A DNA stretch of 64,000 bases from contig NC_089830.1 of NCBI RefSeq assembly GCF_035046505.1, positions 23,476,284 through 23,540,283 on the forward strand, written 5' to 3'. The notes under the pieces were generated by a model. The model was not told where the DNA came from and made no database searches. It saw only the letters and a list, made by a program, of their open reading frames with translations. Positions 22,514 to 32,933 of the stretch are shown piece after piece. The stretch is from Tiliqua scincoides. Its lineage: Eukaryota > Chordata > Lepidosauria > Squamata > Scincidae. Position numbers and translations under genes: made by a program. The number at the start of each line of letters is the position of its first letter. Within the stretch, counting starts at the first letter, position 1.

Positions 22514-23276
22514 CTGAAAGAACATATTGCTGATCATAAGCCATTTAACAGAAACAAATTATCACTATTTGTTTAGGGGTAACTATGTTCAAGATGAGCT
22601 TGCATGGGGTGCAATTGTGGGCACACAGCACAGACTGATGGTTTTTCTCATTTTAAAAGAAATGAGCCAGAACAGCTCCAAGCATGATATTTAAGGAAAA
22701 GAAATAAATGATCATCATTTTGAGAATTGTGTCTCCAATTCAGACAATGCTCCACTTAAAATTGTGAATGAGAGAACTGAACAGGCTGGAGATAATTGAA
22801 GGCAATCAGTTCTCTCTTAACCCTGTGGTAAGACAAGAACCATACCCTCTGCCAGCCTGCTTCTCTTTTCTCTAGAGAGGGGCTTAAAATTTGTGGATTT
22901 ACTTGAGAGTTAGCCCCATTGCCAATGGGAGGAGACCAGATCCATATGGCGGAGGAATTTTAGCAAACAGTCCAGGCGAGGCAATACCCTTTAGAGATGG
23001 TTGATATGTTACTTTAGAGGAGTTGAGCTCTTGTCAGCACTCTTTGTAGTAAGAAAACAATTTATTCAAGAGGATTACATTTGCCTTTATATGCCAAGAG
23101 AAAGCACTGACAGTTATGTTCCTTTTTTGACATTTCCAAATGCAAACCTTTCAGTTTTGATTACTTTTATCAAAGTTATGCGTGTCACCTCGGACACCCA
23201 ATGTTGAAAGGATGGCAGAGTATAAGAGAGCATAAATTTAGTGAAATGTTTGCAGTAAACAAGATGGAACACACCT
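22514..23276. other. 5' flank / intron of IRG copy B
   Basis: Homologous to the matching flank of copy A (12751-13353). It carries no exon that I can see and leads into the CR1 insertion. Confidence 0.5.
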
Positions 23277-23925
23277 GGTCATACCTGGAGTATTGCGTCC
23301 AGTTCTGGTCGCCACATCTCAAAAAGGACATAGTGGAAATGGAAAAGTGCAAAAGAGAGCGACTAAAATGATTACTGGGCTGGGGCACCTTCCTTATGAG
23401 GTTTGGGCCTACAGCGTTTGGGCCTCTTCAGCTTAGAAAAGAGACGCCTGAGGGGGGACATGATTGAGACATACAAAATTATGCAGGGGATGGACAGAGT
23501 GGATAGAGAGATGCTCTTTACCCTCTCACACAACACCAGAACCAGGGGACATCCACTAAAATTGAGTGTTGGGAGAGTTAGGACAGACAAAAGAAAATAT
23601 TTCTTTACTCAGCGTGTGGTTGGTCTGTGGAACTCCGTGCCACAGCATGTGGTGATGGCATCTGGCATAGATGTCTTTAAAAGGGGATTGGACAAGTTTC
23701 TGGAGGGAAAATCCATCATGGGTTACAAGCCATGATGTGTATGTGCAACCTCCTGATTTTAGAAATGGGCTATGTCAGAATGCCAGATGCAGGGGAGGGC
23801 ACCAGGATGCAGGTCTCTTGCTGTCTTTGGGCTCCCTGGGGTATTTGGTGGGCCACTGTGAGATAAAGGAAGCTGGACTAGATGGGCCAATGGCCTGATC
23901 CAATGGGGCTGTTCTTGTAAAACAG
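23277..23925 (+). mobile_element. CR1 LINE 3' fragment inside unit B
   Basis: Encodes the end of the CR1 reverse-transcriptase frame (RGDMIETYKIMQGMDRVDRE, VGRVRTDKRKYFFTQRVVGL) then the usual 3' UTR (ggaagctggactagatgggc). The frame is open from about 23403 to 23735. Unit C lacks it at the same place (caaagtaagg near 32960), so it is a post-duplication insertion. Confidence 0.85.
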
Positions 23926-24184
23926 GTTGTGGACAGCAGGGCATCACAAAATGAAAAATCCAAAACCATTTAGCAAGGCACGACTTCAGGCTTTCCAGGG
24001 GGTCTAACCCTTGTTACTTTTAATTGTTTTGTCCAGGAGTTTATACCTCTCCTTTTGGCTCAGACAAGGGCTTCCAAAGTGGCTGACCATCAATGAAATA
24101 TGACCCATTGCAGAGGGCCTGGTGAATGGAATCCTCCCACAGCGAGATTTGGACCCATGCACATGATAAGAAGATTCCACTAAG

Positions 24185-24280
24185 GCTACAATCCTAACCA
24201 CACTTTCCTGAGAGTAAGTACCATTGAACAACATAGGACTTACTTCTGAGTAGACCTGGTTAGGCTTGTGCCCACAAGAG
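24185..24280. mobile_element. Short palindromic Harbinger-like MITE
   Basis: Body aatcctaaccacac, ttcctgagagtaag, ggacttacttctgagtagac. Unit C has the uninterrupted site (ccacttaagagcatgg at about 33463), so this also inserted after the duplication. Confidence 0.65.
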
Positions 24281-24626
24281 CATGGCTGAAACACCTTGAC
24301 ACGGTTGCCTCAATGAGGTGCTTACAGCTCTAAACCTTGCTGAAAATAATGTTCATGAGTCACCTTTTGGAGCAGCTCTGGCCAAGCTCTGCATCATCTG
24401 GTTGCTTGGAAGCCATCTGGGATTCCATGACTGGTCCCTTCCTAGATTTTGATATGCCTTCTCAGCAGAAGACCTGGGAAGGGAACGTACATTAAAGAAG
24501 GTCGGTTAGGGGCTGCAGGGTAGTGCCATAGTAGAGGAAGCTGGAAGCAACAAAGAAAGGGAATTAAGACCTGATAACAGTGTATGGTATGTTGCTGTCT
24601 CTGAGCTCTGGCTGAAATTAGTTCTT

Positions 24627-25266
24627 GTTGGCATCCTTCAGTCTCGGAAGACTATGGTGTCACGCTCTGAATGGTGGTTCTGGAACAGAGTGTCCTCTCC
24701 AGTGCGCGAAGCCTGGGTAAAGTAGGTATGGAGGATAGGCTGTTACCCATGCAGCAAATCCCCCCTCTCCACGTCGCTGAAATGGTCCAATGGAAAGGCA
24801 GAAGCCAATACGGTTGGTTCCAGTGGCGTCGCAGGAGTTGCCAGAGCGTGACTGTGTTCAGCCATGAACTGCCTCAGGGACTCCGGCTCCGGATTTTTCC
24901 TCGAGGTTGACTCCTGAAGACTTTTCCATAACTGGATGTAGCCACAAGGCAGTGGAGGTTTGGGATCAGAGTTTTCCTTCTCTCAGATGAGCTGCCTTCC
25001 CAGGCTAAGGAGTCCCATCTACCTGGTGGCTGTTCAGTCGCCTCTTACAACAAGTACAGCCAAACTGAGGGCATATTCTTATCCCCAGCCCCCAGGGGAA
25101 TCCCCCTATACTGAACACTATCAGTGTTTGGGATCAGAGTTTTCCTTCTCTCAGATGAGCTGCCTTCCCAGGCTGATGAGTCCCATCTACCCGGTGGCTG
25201 TTTAGTTGCCTCTTAGGGCAAGTACAGCCAAACTGAGGGCCTATTCTTATCCCCAGCCCCCAGGGG
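24627..25266 (-). mobile_element. 3' region of an unclassified LINE, with internal tandem duplication
   Basis: On - its end reads ttccagaaccaccattcaga, then agtcttccgagactgaagg, the same end as the LINE scrap at 40473-40609 and nearly the same as the tails of the 5S-derived SINEs. 24957-25266 holds two copies of a block of about 175 bp (tttgggatcagagttttcct). Confidence 0.65.
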
Positions 25267-25409
25267 ATTGAAATTAGTTGTAAACCCCATATTCCGTTTC
25301 CATAGGAAGAATATTCATGTCTGAAATGCACTGGGAAATGTGAATATCGGTTTGTTCATAAGCCTGCTTTGCACTGATTGGTTTTTTCTCTGGTTACACT
25401 CTGCTGAGC

Positions 25410-25560
25410 AGGTAAAGGGCATCAGTGCCCTCCACCTGGTGGCCGTGGTACTGGTTCCCTGGGTCTGAAACTGCTGTTCTTGAATGCCAGATCAGTGAAT
25501 AATGAAACATGCCTCATCTGGGATTTAATCTTAGATGAGGATGCTGGCATGTATTATCCT
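25410..25560 (+). mobile_element. L2-like LINE fragment (start of the endonuclease region)
   Basis: Translation of about 25466-25555 gives LKLLFLNARSVNNE then CLIWDLILDEDAG, which matches the N-terminal segment of APE-type endonucleases in L2-like LINEs (NARS.NNK, DLILDE). Confidence 0.65.
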
Positions 25561-26176
25561 ATAATGCTGTCTTGCGCAGTGCTCAGCTTCTGGGTAGCGA
25601 CTCCCCCCCCCCCCGACGATTCAAGAGTTGCTGTATCTCTTTTCCTTATTTAGTTTTAGTTTTTATGAGTCAATGTTTGTTTTTGAGGCTGGTGTGTACA
25701 GTTGTTTCCCACTCAACGTGGCCCCACAATTCTTGTTTGCCCTTGAATCTGGGGAAAGGCAGAGTATACATTGTAATGCAAATACATTTATAAATAAAGG
25801 CTGGCTTCTCAATTTTAGTGACACCTGCTTTCAGTTTTCAAATGCAACGTGGAGAGAGAACCTGATTGAATGTCGTCCATCCCCCCCATTTTAAAAACAT
25901 ATGTTCCTACTTGTGGAAAAACGAACGCAGCAAGGATAAGGCTAAACCTTCACACATTTAAGCAGACAGATGTTTAAGACTTGTGATGGGGCTGCATGAA
26001 AAGTTGAAAATAACTCGGGCCCTGTGCACATGGCTTCCCTTCTGTCCTAATTTGCACCTCACAACATCTCAAACATCTGTGTACCTGTGTTCAAGGAGGT
26101 AAACAACCCTGATCTCTGTCTGTGAGGTTTTTAGTTTGCAAGAATTTTTGCTGCCAGAATGCATGTTTGCTAGCTC
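25561..26176. other. Stretch with no recognisable feature
   Basis: Contains a C homopolymer near 25603-25614 and an AATAAA at about 25793. Nothing else can be named. Confidence 0.4.
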
Positions 26177-26738
26177 AGAATTCTTCCTCTCTCTTTTCTC
26201 TCTTTCCACCCACATTTCCTTTTCTCAATAAAAAGATACCTAATTTCTCAGAACAGAAAAGCTTTGTTGCTTGGTTTTGGTCTTGCAGAAACCATTGAAG
26301 GTGATCTGGGGGTGATCTGGACTGGGTGGCAGAAGCGTTGAAGCCTCTCTCTACCCTGCCACAGCCCTGATCCAGCTTCTCTCTGTGCTCTGATGGGGTG
26401 TCAGGAAGGAGCCACAACCAAAGAGTTGCTCTTCTGCAGTTGAATCTTAGACATGGCAAAGGGCAAATTGTGTCTCCTTGCTATGAGTTGGCTGCCCCCT
26501 CTTTGAACGTAAACCAGAAGTGACACCCCAGCAGGTAACACAAATGTGCTTTTCAAACTCATTTGCAAAGGGCCTGAAAGGGGGGGGGGTCTCCTCTCCT
26601 GGTGAGGCTGAGGCTTATCACAACAGAACTCTCACATTGAGCACAGGAAAAATCTCTGTGCAAAAATCACACAAGAAAACAGTGATAGGTAGGGAAGCCA
26701 GAGCAGAAGAAGGCAGATATCAAGAGAGAACGGCTTAC

Positions 26739-26880
26739 CATTATGGGGACTGGTCTGAGGAGCTGAAGGCTGCAACTTCTGAACCAACAGTCTGTTCGGT
26801 AGATTGCCTGATTTACAGGGTGTTTTTCTTTTTTTCACGCCTGTCTAGTCTCTGGTGTCCTTCTTGGTACCTGAGAGATC
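26739..26880 (-). other. Likely first (untranslated) exon of IRG copy B
   Basis: The donor (gtaag read from 26738 to 26734) follows exon sequence ending ccccataatg, conserved in position with the donor at 58937. If joined to 22513, the terminal ATG opens a frame of only four codons. The 5' limit is unknown. Confidence 0.45.
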
Positions 26881-26886
26881 TCCAAT

Positions 26887-26898
26887 GAAAGAGGAAGC
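26887..26898. promoter_or_regulatory. ISRE-like site, one base off consensus
   Basis: GAAAGAGGAAGC, against GAAAGAGAAAGT at the homologous place 59096-59107. The change converts GAAANNGAAA into GAAANNGGAA, which is the form of an IRF-Ets composite (IECS) site. It may be a decayed ISRE or a changed one. Confidence 0.4.
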
Positions 26899-27110
26899 AA
26901 CTCTATTTATAAGAAAGTTCCAGTCAACACCCTTCTCCGGTTCACCCATCACGGAGCTGGGGCAGCTGTTGTGCAGTGAGCTGAGTTCTGGGCAGGCTCC
27001 AGGACTCCTCTTCACGGAATGCTGCTAACAGCCATTGTTTTTCCACCCCATGATGTGAAAAGTCACATTTTGTGTGGCTGCTGCAAACAAATACCTTGAG
27101 GACTTCGCCT

Positions 27111-27429
27111 CTTCTTAAGTCAGTTGTGGGACGGCTTATTCACAGCTACAGGTCAGGCCTGACTTAAGGACGTCCAACTTACAGACATCCCAACTTAAGG
27201 ACAGCTGCACCACGCTTTGCGCAGGCACAGACTGTCCACTCCAACACTGCCATGCAGGCATGCATGGACGCATGCATGCCATACATACAGTGCTGGTATG
27301 TGGGAGGGACTGCAACTTGGAGGTGCAGAAGTGGTGGGTCAAGGAGAGCCCTTACAGTCCTTAAGAGAACTGTAACCGTGTTCCTCTCTTACTTGTGCAA
27401 ATGCACGCCCCAGCTTAGGATCAGTCTGT
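27111..27429. other. Stretch with no recognisable gene
   Basis: Contains a repetitive-looking block (gacttaaggacgtccaactt, acttaaggacagctgc) of unknown family, and nothing else that can be named. Confidence 0.35.
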
Positions 27430-27532
27430 TAGTTCTCTCACCTTAATCCAGTGGTTTCCTGCTAAGGTTATTCATCCTCCTCTGTCTCAGTATCAGGTGG
27501 CTGGAGGGTCTGGGGCAAAGCACTTTATCAAC

Positions 27533-27676
27533 TGTTACCCTGCACATGTCTGATCTTGTCTGATCTTGGAAGCTAAGCAGGGTCAGGCCTGGTTAGTACT
27601 TGGATGGGAGACTGCTTGGGAATACCGGATGCTGTAGGCTTATACCATAGTCTTTTGAGACTGAAGGTTGCCAACC
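27533..27676 (+). mobile_element. 5S rRNA-derived SINE
   Basis: Same head and tail as 17245-17393 but at a different place within the unit, so a separate insertion. Confidence 0.8.
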
Positions 27677-27783
27677 ACTCATGGTGACTGGGCACTGGAA
27701 CTGACAGCTCAGTGGTAGGCTTGGCCAGGTGGGTCCCCTGATGTCCATGGGCTCCTTGGCCACTGAATGACCTCTGATGGTCT

Positions 27784-28121
27784 CAGTGGCATCACTAGAG
27801 TTTGTCTCACCTGGTGCGGGAGGCCAGCGCATCACCTCCCATGATAAACCTCCTCCCACGCAGTGGGTAAGGCAATGCTCTGGGCAGTGGGTGTGGTGAC
27901 GCATCACTGTCCTGCCCCCGCTGGTTCTCTGGCTATAACTTTTGATACAATTGAGATATTTCAACGTGATTTGTTTCATTGAAAGTACGCCTCAAATGAT
28001 ATACTATAACGTGAAAATTTTATTTAAAAATACAAAGATTTCAAAAATTATGGCCAGTAGTGGCGTCACCCCCCCATGCCACCCACTCGGTGCCACCCAC
28101 ACCCCCCTAGCAATGCCACTG
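27784..28121. mobile_element. hAT-like MITE with CAGTGGC...CTAG ends
   Basis: Inverted ends CAGTGGCATCACTAG and CTAGCAATGCCACTG. Target duplications gatggtct (27776-27783) and ggtggtct (28122-28129), 7 of 8 matching. Confidence 0.75.
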
Positions 28122-29187
28122 GGTGGTCTTACTTTTCACACTGACCACATTATGTCTTTCCTTAAATGCCTCTACTGGCTTCTACTCTGCTCCCAGATCA
28201 AGTTCCTTATTTACTATGAAAGCCGTCCACGGCCTCTCCCCTTCTTACCTTTCAGCCCTCTTACCATATCTTCTCGGTGAGGCGGATATGTGCTTCCCCT
28301 TCCCTCCATCCCCTCACCAGCCAACATAATTCAGTCCAACAGTGCTCCCTGCTGACATTGCCATCAGGGGCACCACGGCTACAAAGACATCCTGGTCTCA
28401 AATAAGTTGGGGGGCCTAGGCTTAGACAGGGGGTACAAGGCAGGCACCTTGGTGGGAGAATTGAGGGATTGTGGTGGTGCAAATGTAAGGACTTCCAGCA
28501 CCCTGTGTTTTGTTGCAAAAACCTGGCAACCAGGCAATGAGCTTGATCTTGTTCTGTTTGATCTTGGTGTTACTTAACCTGAGTTATGTAGAAACCAAAT
28601 ATTGGTTTCCTAGCAATTTGTGATGCTCGGCTTCGCCAGTCCCACTTCAACTGCATTTTCAGCTTTTGTGAATTAAGTCATGTGCTTATCTCTCACATTA
28701 CACAGGAACGTGTGCAGCTGTCTTGCAGCCAAGGAGGGCATCAGAGCATTGAGGACCTTGGGTCCTTGCATCTGCGCCACCAGAAATACACAATTCCCCC
28801 ACCAAGGTGCCTGGCTAGGGACCCCTCCTTAAGCCTTGTGGCTTGGGTGACTTGTGGCTTTGTCAACAGGGAGCACTCTTGGACCCAGCTGCATTGGGGG
28901 AAGGGAGAGGAAGCACATATACTTGTCGCTAAGCAAAGTGCTGTGTGGATTCCTGGGGAGAGCTCCAGGGGGCAGCACCATCCCTTCGGCAGTGCGGAGC
29001 AAGGTATAGGAGCAAATTGCAGGACTGGTGCTGTGGTCAGTAGCTCAGTGGAAAAGCCTCTTGCTGAGCTTGCAGTAACCTCTGGTTCAGATGGGAAAGA
29101 CTGACCATTTCCCAGTCTGAGACCTTGGAGAGCCACTTTCACTCCCTGAGGACAGTGTCCAGCACAAGGCCTTCCCTGACTTTAAGG

Positions 29188-29648
29188 CAGGGGTGCCCAA
29201 ACCCCAGCCCTGGGGCCACATGCGGCCCTCGAGGCCTCTCAATGCAGCCCTCAGGGAGCCCCCAGTCTGCAATGAGCCTCTGGCCCTCCAGAGATTTGTT
29301 GCAGCGCACACTGGCATGACACAACTGCTGTCAGCGTGAAGGCAACTGTTCGACCTCTTTGTGTGAGCTGTGGGATGAGGGCTTCCTCCACTGCTTGCTG
29401 TTTCATGTCTGTGATGCAGTAGCGGCAGCAAAGGAAAGGCCAGCCTTGCTTTGTGCAAGGCCTTTTATAGGCCTTGAGCTATTGCAAGACCTTCATTCAT
29501 TCATATAAGTTCATCTTTAATATATTCATTTATCTAAACTTATGTAAATTTATTCAAATTTTAAATATAAATTATTTCTTTCTCTGGCCCCTGACGCAGT
29601 GTCAGAGAGATGATGTGGCCCTCCTGCCAAAAACTTTAGACACCCCTG
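29188..29648 (-). mobile_element. hAT-like MITE, family 1 (461 bp)
   Basis: Same family as 18298-18763 but inverted. Perfect 8-bp duplication ctttaagg at 29180-29187 and 29649-29656. Unit B has an empty site (ctacaaggcaacttcag near 17990). Confidence 0.9.
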
Positions 29649-31220
29649 CTTTAAGGCATCTTCACATGCAATTCTGAGGATATTGACCATTTCCTAATAG
29701 AACAGGTTTTATAAATAAGTATGCAAACTGGGACAGTACACTGCTACAAAACAGGTCAGAAAGCAAAAGCAAGGGTTTAATTAAAAGTCTTAAGACACAT
29801 AAATTCAAAGTTAATTCAGGCATTTTAATGGCCCATGGCCCAAATTTTATTGCTAATAAAAGTCATTATTAAAATGCTTTCATAGCCAACATAGTATTGG
29901 GAACAGTCATGGATTCTTGCTTCCCAAACATTCTGGCTTAGAAGTTCCTGGGTCAACAGGTTAAGGCTAGAATTAATACTAGTTTACAATGTAAACTATG
30001 TTTAACATAGTAAAACAAACATATGTAAAAATGAATATATAAAAAAATATTCCTTCTTACTTTCAAAACGAACGAAGTCGGAGGATATCGATTCAGTTTA
30101 CAAAGTGAAAGCTAGGGTTCAAGTAACAGTCTTGCTTATTGAGACGCACACATTCAAACCTGATTTAGGTATTTTAATCGCCCTCTATGCCAAGGGCCCA
30201 ATTTTGATAAATATAATTTTGAACATGTTTGCATTGCTGGCTCAGTCTTGGGGCAGTCGTGGTTTATCACTTCCCAAACACTCCTGGAAGTGTTTGGGTT
30301 AATGGCCAAACTAGATGCTATATGTCAAGGAATGTATCCCCCCTCCCTTAAGATCTATGAGGTATGCTTAGGGCTATCTTCAGCTGCAAAAGACAAGTGG
30401 CTTTGTGAAAATACACCCATCTCTTTTTAAGAGGGCTCTCCCTGGAGACCTGGAATCCTAATTGGTTTCTAACCAGTTCACACATTAACCTTTTCCTGTA
30501 CAAAAACCTAAAGATCTGAATCCAGGTCACTGGCTATCAAGTGGGTAGGTGCCACTGGGTTTAATGCTCCTGGTTCAAGCAACAGCTAGGTACCCATAAG
30601 CAGAAGATGATTCAGGAGGTGAGACGTTTATGGCCATAAGGGGCTAGCAAAAGAGGCCTTAGGGCTCAGGCTAACGGAATTCATGGATAAAAGCAATTGA
30701 TTTGAATTCTCCAAGAGGACTTGGACTGGAAAGGAAGCCTGAGCTCCTCGATGAAAGGACCAGGCCTTCTGAAGAAGGCCTCCCATCAAAATCTGGGATT
30801 ATGTGCTACGTTCAGGACATCCCTATATTTCAAATATAAATGAGTTAGTTTAATTTGCATGACTCCCCCCCCCCCAGCAGTACAGAACCTTAGTAAATGT
30901 ACTTTTGTGAGGCTGCAGAGAATTTACTTATTCCAGACCTCCCTACCCACATCACAGAACTACAATTTGCACTCAGGACTCTGTACAATGAAATGGATTT
31001 GGAAACAGAGATGAGCAAATCCCATTCCTTCCACAAACTACTGTAATGACCTAGACTTTGTGCTCTTCTACTCCTTTCTTCTTGTTACAGTTGGTGAACT
31101 TGGTTCAATCTCAGTTGGCAAACAAAAAAGAAAAAAAGTCTCAATCTACTTCAGTGGACTAATACAACCTTAAGTGTGTACCTGTCTCAGATCTGCCACA
31201 TAAGATCTTGAGAAACTCTT
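29649..31220. other. 3' flank of IRG copy C
   Basis: Homologous to 18040-21267 of unit B without the elements inserted there. No other gene seen. The polyadenylation signal found in units A and B is altered here (near 30920). Confidence 0.55.
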
Positions 31221-32459
31221 TTAAACATCAGACTCAAAGGCTTTGATAAGAACACGGTGAGCATCTTCAGCCACTTCGTTAAGAAAGCTGTGGAGCATGT
31301 AGTAGGTTGTTCCAAAGGAGATGCTTCCGGCTGCAATGGACCCAAAAACAGGCAACGTGCTAGCTACGTACTCCACCGCCATCAGCACCCCACCACCGGC
31401 CTTGGTTAGAAGCTTCAGCACCAGATCTCTGGAGATCTCTTTGGCCAATGGTGACTTAATCACCTCTTTGATCTCTTCCACGGGCTTAGAAACCTTCTCA
31501 GCTAACCTGTCGAGGGACTCATCATCCAGGCCAAAACTTTGGCGGTACTGCGAAAGAGTCTTAATCAGAATAGTCACATCACAGGCCACTGAGAGCCCTG
31601 GGATGGGCACAGCCGCCACTCCGCAGGAGATTGTAGCCAACTTCCAAATCTGTTTCTGCAAGGCCTCCTTTTTCTTCTGCAAGATTTCTAAAGAGATGTT
31701 GGGCAGGGCCAAGAGGAACGCATGCCTTTTGTGTCGCGGGAGCTCCTTCTCCAAGGTCTCCTCTAGTGCCATGAAATCATACTTGCTTAGCTCCCAGCTG
31801 GACAGAAGAAAGACCTGGGGAGAATTGATTCCTTCATTCCGTAGGCATTGTCGACAATTGTCTCGAATCGTTCCCATAACCGTCTCCTCGTTGTAGGTTC
31901 GTGGGCGACGCCTTTTTGTGGCTTCCAGGTCCGCGTCTACTTTGGAGCGCACAAAGTAGAAGCGTTTGCCCAGCTTCTGGATCTCACCTGCCAAGTGGGC
32001 ATGGTTGGATTTGAAGCGCTCGGAGGCTATGAGGATAAAGAAGTCATAGCGAGAGAAGTCAACCTGCTCCAGGTAAGTGCTGGACTGGAAATTTGGGGTG
32101 CCGATCCCTGGCAGATCCCAGACAGTCACATTGGAATGCTTGGGATGTGGGTAAGCAGTGGGCACTATTGTGGTCTCCACTACCCCAGTGGGGGCAGCTC
32201 CATCATCTTCATCCCCTAAGCCCCGAATAGCATTAACAAAGGAGGACTTGCCGGAGCCTGACTCTCCTGTGACTGCAATGTCCAGGCTGGCATTTTCCAA
32301 GGCTTCCAGGTTCTCCATAATCTTGGAGGCCGCTTCAGCCATTCTCCCTCCTTCCAGAGCTTTCTTAATCTCTTCGATGTCCTCTTCAGTGATGATGTCA
32401 TATTCATCTGTGAGGTCAGCAGCAGGATGAGGTGTTGGTGGTGGTGCCTGTCCTTCCAT
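31221..32459 (-). CDS. Immunity-related GTPase, IRGC-like (copy C)
   Basis: 412 aa, one coding exon, intact. G1 GESGSGKSS at 65-73, TGVVETT at 91-97, DLPG at 115-118, SKVD at 172-175, C-terminal SISFGTTYYML block. Start MEGQAPP lies just after the acceptor (ctttcag ends at 32476); the ten residues before it in the open frame are intron. It is near-identical to copy A in the G domain (shared IVPTAYPHPKHS, QSSTYLEQV, NEGINSPQVFLLSSWEL) but has its own residues between about 250 and 340. A likely first exon lies at 36235, about 3.8 kb upstream, a spacing close to that of copies B and D. Role as for copy A: a GTP-binding, membrane-directed IRG. Direct function here is unknown. Confidence 0.92.
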   Translation of the reverse strand: MEGQAPPPTPHPAADLTDEYDIITEEDIEEIKKALEGGRMAEAASKIMENLEALENASLDIAVTGESGSGKSSFVNAIRGLGDEDDGAAPTGVVETTIVPTAYPHPKHSNVTVWDLPGIGTPNFQSSTYLEQVDFSRYDFFILIASERFKSNHAHLAGEIQKLGKRFYFVRSKVDADLEATKRRRPRTYNEETVMGTIRDNCRQCLRNEGINSPQVFLLSSWELSKYDFMALEETLEKELPRHKRHAFLLALPNISLEILQKKKEALQKQIWKLATISCGVAAVPIPGLSVACDVTILIKTLSQYRQSFGLDDESLDRLAEKVSKPVEEIKEVIKSPLAKEISRDLVLKLLTKAGGGVLMAVEYVASTLPVFGSIAAGSISFGTTYYMLHSFLNEVAEDAHRVLIKAFESDV

Positions 32460-32611
32460 CAGATCAAGTCGAGGCCTGAAAGAACACAACAGCTACTGTA
32501 AGCCATTGAACAGAAACAAATTATCATTATTCCATTAAGGGACAGTATGTTCCAGATCTTGAATGGGGTACAATAGTGGGTATAGAACATGAGACAGGTA
32601 GTTTCAGTGTA

Positions 32612-32933
32612 CTGTAATGCACTCTGGAGCAAGAAATCAAAACTTCAGATATATGCTAACAAGTTCTGAGCTATCAGTGATGGATCAGGAGCGAGGTCTT
32701 GGGGTGCTTGTGGACAACTTGATGAAAGTGTCGACCCAGTGCGTGGTGGCTGTGAAGAAGGCCAAATCCAAGCCTGGGATAATTAAAAAAAGGGTTGGAG
32801 AATAAAATGGTCAATATTATTTTGCCACTGCACAATCAATGTTAAGGCCACATCTGTAGTATTGCATCCAGTTCTGGTCGCCGCATCTCAAAAAGGATAT
32901 AGTGGAAATGAAAAAGGTGCAAAAGAGAGAGCA
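32612..32933 (+). mobile_element. CR1 LINE internal fragment
   Basis: Matches CR1 from the SELSVTDQERDLGVVVD region to KKDIVEMEKVQKR, with small indels. It lies upstream of IRG C, within the intron if the first exon at 36235 is right. Sequence matching unit B (cagtgtaacgtttgcagtg) resumes directly after it. Confidence 0.8.

Larger units (their letters stand above)
15780..24620. repeat. Duplication unit B (carries IRG copy B)
   Basis: Homologous, in order, to unit C (27430-33690), for example 16430-16870 with 28300-28580, 18040-18240 with 29690-29830, 19540-19690 with 30235-30390, and the IRG exon and its far 5' flank (24050-24480 with 33345-33665). Differences between the two are mainly separate element insertions. 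Borders are approximate. Confidence 0.75.
26177..27110 (-). repeat. Promoter-and-first-exon module, paralogous to 58480-59345
   Basis: Aligned by eye over most of its length (gccctgccacag, ccagcttctc, gagttggctgccccctc, aagtgacaccccagcag, agcacaggaaaaa, ggcagatatca, agctgaaggc, atgaaagagg, ttattcacagctac). In both places a - strand splice donor sits at the same spot, and a purine-rich ISRE-like motif lies about 150 bases upstream. A TTCNNNGAA (GAS-type) site lies at 27011-27019. It is 4.2 kb before the coding exon of IRG copy B, so it is probably the promoter of that gene. Confidence 0.6.
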
